A DNA stretch of 64,000 nucleotides from Symsagittifera roscoffensis. Lineage: Eukaryota; Xenacoelomorpha; Acoela; Convolutidae. Both the position numbers and the translations under genes were made by a program. The stretch covers positions 29,824,318 to 29,888,317 of the forward strand of contig NC_087068.1 in the NCBI RefSeq assembly GCF_963678635.1. The letters run 5' to 3'. Of this stretch, positions 59,521 through 64,000 are shown piece after piece (positions within the stretch are counted from its first letter, which is position 1; each line of letters opens with the position of its first letter). Below the pieces are notes generated by a model. It did not search any database, had not been told where the DNA came from, and was given only the letters and a program-made list of their open reading frames with translations.

Positions 59521-61860
59521 ACGGTTGTTTGAGACAAGTAGTTCGGAGGTGATGAGGGCTTAAGCAGTTGACACAAAGTTCTAGTTGTTTTACCATATTG
59601 TAGCGTTGAGGTGGCGTAGAAGAACTGTACTGTGGGCATTGCATGATGTTATGTTCGTTCTTACAAGAAGGGCATTGCTTGCGCTTTGTTCTGTATTGGT
59701 TGAAATTCTCAGGTCCTGTGTTTTGGAAGCCTGTGGATTGCTTGATATAACGTTTGAGGAACAGGGCGCTAAGGAATTGCTGCTAAATGTTGACAGTTCT
59801 GCATTGTTGAAGGATGGAAATTGATTGTGAAGTTTGTCGTAGGTTTTCGCATGCACTTCTAGCCAATTTTTCAAGTGTTGAACATCTGTGTCCTGTATGT
59901 CATTTCGCACGGTGTATTCCGTCCATTTAGGAAACAAATCTTGTGGGACTTTACTTTTGACAAGCTTTGTCAAAGTAGAAGAATTCAAATCTGCATTAAA
60001 ATTGAGATTTTTGAAGGTTTGCACCATTTGTTTCAGGAAGGAGACAAAAGAAACAAAAAAAAGTCTGCTTTTGGTGGCTGCTGGCCAGTTTTCTAATTGT
60101 TTTATATACGCGTTGACGACAATAAATGTATCGCCAAAACGTGATTTAAGATCCTCTAATGCTGGTTTATAGAAGACTGGGTTGCATGAGTAGCCTTTGA
60201 TTAGCTCTTTCGCCTTACCAGTCACGGCGTTTTGTAGGCAGGTAATTCTGTGTGTATCACTGATGGTTGTGTTGCTATCAACAGTGGCAATGAACATGTT
60301 CAACCAGTCATGGAAAGCCAGAGGATTACCATCAAATGATGGAATTTGAATTGGTGGTAACTTGACTGTGGTTTTGAAGTCAATTTTGTCTCTGTTATCT
60401 CGATTTATGTCAAAATAGGTGGTCAGTTGAGGAAAATTGCTGACTTGCCCTTTAAACTCTGGTAATGTTGTTTGTGGCGAAATGGTTCGAATCAAAGATG
60501 TTAGGAGAAAATAGTTTGAAGATTGGTGAGGGTTGCTTCTTTGCTCTCTATTATCTGGTAGAAAAGCGTTATTACAACTTGGTCCAGAAGCTATCGACGC
60601 GGCGTTGATCCTTGTGTGTTGATGCATGCTGTATGTTGGTTGCATATAAGGATGCAGTTTGGGTTGTGGGAAAGTTGATGCCTCCGGTACTAAAAAAAAA
60701 CGGATTAATATGAACCATTGGTAGCCATGAAGGTTTGCACTATACAAGAGGATGCCGCTTTATGTTTTTCTGAATGAAAATCTTTTATAGTTTGGTTGTT
60801 GGGGTTGTAAGGCCTGTAGAAACCTTGATCTGTGTAAGAGTTTGTTTGTTCTCCAGTTTGCTGTTTCTGGCTCGGTAACTTATGGTGTGAAGATTGTTCA
60901 GTTGAACGTATCTGCTGATGAGATTGGAAAATTTGTTCTCGTGGAAAACTGTAGGTGCTTGTTGTGAAATGGGTTCTGAGATCGATATTGTCGCTAGACT
61001 GCTCGTGTAGTCCCGGTTGCATTAGGTGATGAGGTTGCGGAATAGTAAATGCAAACGATGGGCTTTGCAACCCTGCTGTTTGCTGTATTGGGTTGCTATT
61101 GGTTGTAGACTACAGTTTCCGAACTTACATCGTCATCGATCTCGATTGTTGTATCCGTACCCAGCTGAGCACCTTCATCTCCAAAGTTATTGACAATCAT
61201 TGGTTTGTATTGCTGGCACTGAGAAAAAGCGTTGTTGTTTGCAAACGACGGGGGATGAGGGCTGCTGTCATAAATTCTTGTCTCTGTGACAACATCTTGT
61301 CTGTTTGTCGGATGTTCTTTGCTTTCGGAATAGTTGTGGGTTATTGCCGAGCTCATATTAGGTTGAGAATGTCTTGGACGATGATGTAAAATGTTGTATC
61401 CGCAGTTTGGGTTGTAAAATTGTAACTGTTGGCTTGTTTCTGCTCGCCGATCGTCTGGAAGTGAATAGCTTGTTTCTGCTCGATAATTGTCTGTAATTGA
61501 TGATGGGGGCATGTCGGCATGCGCGTTGTCTGCTGATTCCGTGTTTCTTCTCTCGAAGTCGTGGATAAGTTGCGCGTTGTATTGAGTTAGTGAACCGTTA
61601 TCGTTGATGTCACTCTGTAGTTGTAAGAGGCGTACTGCAATGTCTGTAGCTGTTGCCGTGACAAACCTAGTTTGTTCGGGCGATCCGGTATCCATGATTT
61701 CCGCTGACAATTGATTCAGTTCCTGCAGTCTTGATTCTGCTGCTGCCACTAACGAACTCAAAGAACAAGTTGATTTTACTGAGCAGAGTTTTTTCTCCAA
61801 GAAGTCGAGAGATCCATTGAGCTGCATTTGGCAAACACGAAATCTGTTCCACGCTGACAT
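59500..61860 (-). pseudogene. Gag of the BEL/Pao element, in several frames
   Basis: 61096-61860 starts MSAWNRFRVCQMQLNGSL with a helical N-terminal region and a Gln/Asn-rich tail. 60705-61070 and 59590-60747 follow in other frames. The latter carries the Gag core typical of the group (LPPIQIPSFDGNPLAFHDWL, RITCLQNAVTGKAKELI). After another shift comes a zinc region CPSCKNEHNIMQC and CVNCLSPHHLRTTC. A further one-base shift near 59528 separates this from the second CQEC motif. Confidence 0.85.
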
Positions 61861-61944
61861 CGTTTCTTTTGTTGCTATTGAAGCTGATCGTCGAAGATCC
61901 TGTCATAAGAACGGCTCTAAAAAACCGAGGCGATGCGCAAAATA

Positions 61945-62154
61945 GTTAGAAAAAAGGAAAGTTAAAAAAACCCAGGAATCGATTATGATTTAGAAAACGT
62001 TTTTTTTTTGAAATGTCTGTCTAAGGGTTTTATATTCTTTTTTTATTATGTTTTACAATCAAGGCATGCGCAATTAAACTCAATCAAAAATTAAAAAAAC
62101 GTTTTCTAAATCATAATCGATTCCTGAGTTTGTTTAATTTTCCTTTTTTCTAAC
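61945..62154. repeat. 210-bp inverted-repeat hairpin in the BEL/Pao leader
   Basis: Arms of about 60 bases (61945-62009 and 62092-62154), both starting GTTAGAAAAAAGGAAA when read inward and sharing GGAATCGATTATGATTTAGA then AAACGTTTTTTT, with only a few mismatches. It lies between the primer-binding site and the Gag start. Either a MITE inserted in the leader or a structural part of the element. Confidence 0.85.
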
Positions 62155-62173
62155 ACCCAGGAGCGCCAAAACA

Positions 62174-62331
62174 TGTAGTTGACTTGTCACTTTAGGTCAA
62201 AACATGACTCCAAGAGTCAACTTTCTTAGTTCTGGTTTGTTTCGAGAGTGTTTATATCACAGAGATTACAAATGTTTGATCAGTGACTTTTGATTTATAA
62301 AGATTGGGAAAATGTAGTTGCTTCGGCAACA
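62174..62331 (-). repeat. 5' LTR of the BEL/Pao element
   Basis: 158 bp, TGTAGTTGACTTGTCAC to CTTCGGCAACA on the plus strand. About 98 percent identical to the 3' LTR. No clear TATA box or polyadenylation signal recognised. Confidence 0.95.
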
Positions 62332-62464
62332 CAGGAGTAAGTTAACAACTGCAACGAAAACCTTTATAGCACAAGAAAGATCAAAACTCATGATCTGGTA
62401 ATTAAGCTGAATAAAGAGCAGAAAAACTAAGATTCCAGGTTAAAAAAAAGAATTTCATACATAC

Positions 62465-62546
62465 TGAAAAAACCAAGGCACGGTCCGGCCTCGAAGCTTA
62501 GACCCTAGGGTGCAAAAGCTAACAGATTACCTCTGGACCAATGGGA
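62465..62546 (-). repeat. Degenerate tRNA-like sequence
   Basis: The minus strand reads CCCATTGGTCCAGAGGTAAT (A-box-like TGGTCCAGAGG) and CTAAGCTTCGAGGCCGG (B-box-like). The acceptor stem does not pair, so it is a SINE head or pseudo-tRNA. It lies in the POLA2 intron 130 bp outside the retrotransposon. Confidence 0.4.
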
Positions 62547-63116
62547 AGGAGCCTGTAAGTCCGTAATATTCAAAAACCAAGTTGAATTTCTGGCAGATTT
62601 GAATGATAAGTTGGAACGGACTGAAATTTTGAATCAAATTTCAATTTTAATTTATAACTGACCTTGATACAGACTTGTCTGAACTTGCTTTCTGTCTGAA
62701 CAATTAGCTTCTGCTCAGGAAAAACAATCAATGTTAGTTAAGAGAACGTTTTCGATTGATTACAATCATCATCAGTCTATAAAAGGAAAAATTAGCTTCT
62801 GCATGCAAAAACTGTGTGCAACAGGCCATTTTCTCTTTTTAACTGACTTTGTCTGTTTCTAATTATTTGCAAGTCTCTAAAGTAAGTGTTTACGAAAATA
62901 AAAATCAACTAGATGTCTGCAAGACACCTGCTCACGTGTCAAAGCAAACAGTGCTATTAAGTTGCTATGATATATTAATCCGGTATTATACAGAAAGCAG
63001 AGGTAAAAAAAACTTCTCATGACTGGCTCTAAGAAGACATAAGCGGATTCAAATAATATAGCAACTAGGGAGGATTTTGTTCTTTTCCATATTCTGTTAT
63101 TTTAAATTATTCTTAC

Positions 63117-63276
63117 CCGATGAGTGAGAAAAGGCGACCCATTTAGTTACTACGGCCTCTGCGTTGCAAGAAAAACTATCACAAACTCGTCGCAATTCAC
63201 TTAATATTTCATCCGAAGCTTCCAGACCGAAAATGTCTAACTCCTCCACCAATTGATCAGATGTTACAAAAACCAT
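63117..63276 (-). CDS. POLA2: DNA polymerase alpha subunit B (POLA2), exon 1
   Basis: Encodes residues 1-53 plus one base: MVFVTSDQLVEELDIFGLEA, then ILSELRRVCDSFSCNAEAVV and TKWVAFSHSS. This matches the N-terminal helical domain of animal POLA2 (pattern QLxEELxIFGL). The ATG at 63274-63276 sits at the same place as in relatives. The donor G|GTAAGA at 63116 is strong, and the phase (1) fits exon 2. Seven bases before the ATG there is a splice acceptor look-alike, TTTCTTCCAG, so a 5'-UTR intron or spliced leader is possible. With exon 2 the protein is 603 aa, close to the usual length of about 600. Confidence 0.88.
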
Positions 63277-63937
63277 GTCTTTCTGGAAGAAATCACGAGC
63301 TACAAAACATCAAAATATGACAGAAACTAGATAGGGCCCACACCAGCATTTTATAAATGCATCAATAATCAATATTGCAGGAATTAAGTTGTTGCAGCAA
63401 TATTGCAGGAATTAAGAATAATTAATGCGTTGTCAAGAAAAGTATTTACTTCAACCGTCTCTTCTCTATAATAGTGTCTTTAAATTGCCTCTTACGCAGT
63501 GATTTGCACCCCATATACAAAGGATAGCGCTCCTGAGCAGCGCGAAGCCTCTCAGCCTAATTCCATTTCTCGTTCTACGGTAATGATTTCTTTACAAATT
63601 TTCTTAGCCTAATTGTTGTGATAAACTTATTAAATAGTTGTTTGTTCAAATTTACCGCTTGTGTGTTTTCATATCATATGCGCGCTGTGCTTTCCTCTTC
63701 TGGTTATCTGACCAAATCTCGCCGTCCCAGCCGTAGGCGAGTGAAGTTTCCCTGACGTAACTAGACGCAAGAAGGAGTGATCTGGTGAATCGACCTCCAA
63801 ATCGACGTCAGGTTGTACCACTCCTTTCTTTTTTTATATCGCCTTTGCCTCAGCAATTTTAAACCCTCAGTGAAAGTATTCATAAATCACCCCCAAAGAG
63901 CTTCCTTTCTCGCCCCAGTTGTCTGTGTTTCAGGTTG
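63277..63937. other. Upstream region of POLA2
   Basis: Should contain the POLA2 promoter and 5' UTR. A 19-base direct repeat (CAATATTGCAGGAATTAAG) occurs twice at about 63370-63415. CCTGACGT near 63752 faces ACGTCAGG near 63805 as an inverted pair. GC content rises toward the right. No gene is assigned. Confidence 0.4.
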
Positions 63938-64000
63938 ATGCCGCGACACCACGCAAGACGCATCACTGAGTTCTCACCGAAACTAGTTATCGGGACTTCA
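63938..64000 (+). CDS. Possible start of a divergent gene, cut by the window end
   Basis: ATG at 63938 follows TTGTCTGTGTTTCAG|GTTG, an acceptor-like site, and the frame MPRHHARRITEF then SPKLVIGTS stays open to the edge (21 codons). Composition is more GC-rich than the intergenic DNA. Too short to recognise. Confidence 0.2.
   Translation, partial: MPRHHARRITEFSPKLVIGTS

Larger units (their letters stand above)
55057..62331 (-). mobile_element. BEL/Pao LTR retrotransposon, complete insertion with decayed coding region
   Basis: The LTRs of 160 and 158 bp start TGTA and end AACA on the plus strand. The flanking 5-bp target duplication CAGGA lies at 55052-55056 and 62332-62336. A likely primer-binding site TGGCGCTCCTGGGTG follows the 5' LTR on the minus strand (just left of 62174). 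The domain order on the minus strand is Gag, protease, reverse transcriptase, RNase H, integrase, as in BEL/Pao. Several frame breaks and catalytic changes make it non-functional as read. Confidence 0.95.
48221..63116 (-). other. POLA2: 14.9-kb POLA2 intron
   Basis: Donor G|GTAAGA at 63116 downward and acceptor TTCTAG ending at 48221. It contains a satellite array, SINE and MITE fragments and a whole BEL/Pao retrotransposon in the same orientation as the gene. No intermediate exon is required: the join keeps the frame and reads AFSHSSG-NIPLTMG, in line with the POLA2 family. Confidence 0.8.

Overview
This is AT-rich, intron-bearing eukaryotic DNA. It holds three host genes that I could rebuild exon by exon: a Cys-loop receptor channel, a secreted trypsin-fold serine protease and the DNA polymerase alpha B subunit. 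It also holds a BEL/Pao LTR retrotransposon. Together these point to an invertebrate metazoan; the phylum cannot be fixed from the sequence alone. All three host genes and both retroelements lie on the minus strand. Most of the rest is intron and intergenic DNA full of inverted-repeat (MITE/foldback) elements, tRNA-derived SINEs and satellite.

Layout. 1-3182: Gag-like region of an LTR retroelement, broken by in-frame stops and by a 200-base assembly gap at 2930-3129. 3183-17463: no recognisable gene; several inverted-repeat elements, including a 451 bp palindrome at 7142-7592. 17464-31259: pentameric ligand-gated channel in nine coding exons (signal peptide, Cys-loop, M1 to M4). One splice junction fits only as GC-AG, and exon 5 has an unresolved frame problem. 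34718-39847: S1-family serine protease in five exons whose phases all agree (293 aa). 39.8-46.5 kb: repeats, a GC-rich block, tRNA-like sequences and a possible secreted-peptide exon. 46569-63276: POLA2, rebuilt as two exons (603 aa) separated by a 14.9 kb intron. That intron holds a degenerate satellite array (about 49.3-54.6 kb) and the complete 7.3 kb BEL/Pao insertion (55057-62331) with 5-bp target duplication CAGGA. 63.3-64.0 kb: POLA2 upstream region and a possible first exon of a divergent gene.

The genes do not form a pathway. POLA2 is a housekeeping replication protein, the channel is a membrane receptor and the protease is secreted. The strongest new points are: the POLA2 N-terminal exon recovered 15 kb upstream across satellite and retrotransposon; near-identical LTRs around a decayed coding interior; the GC-AG intron; a trypsin-fold enzyme lacking the usual activation residue and the Cys191-Cys220 bridge; and nested, often almost fully palindromic, mobile-element families. 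I found no CRISPR array, functional rRNA or convincing functional tRNA. All splice sites are inferred from sequence motifs, phase and protein-family fit, not from transcripts.
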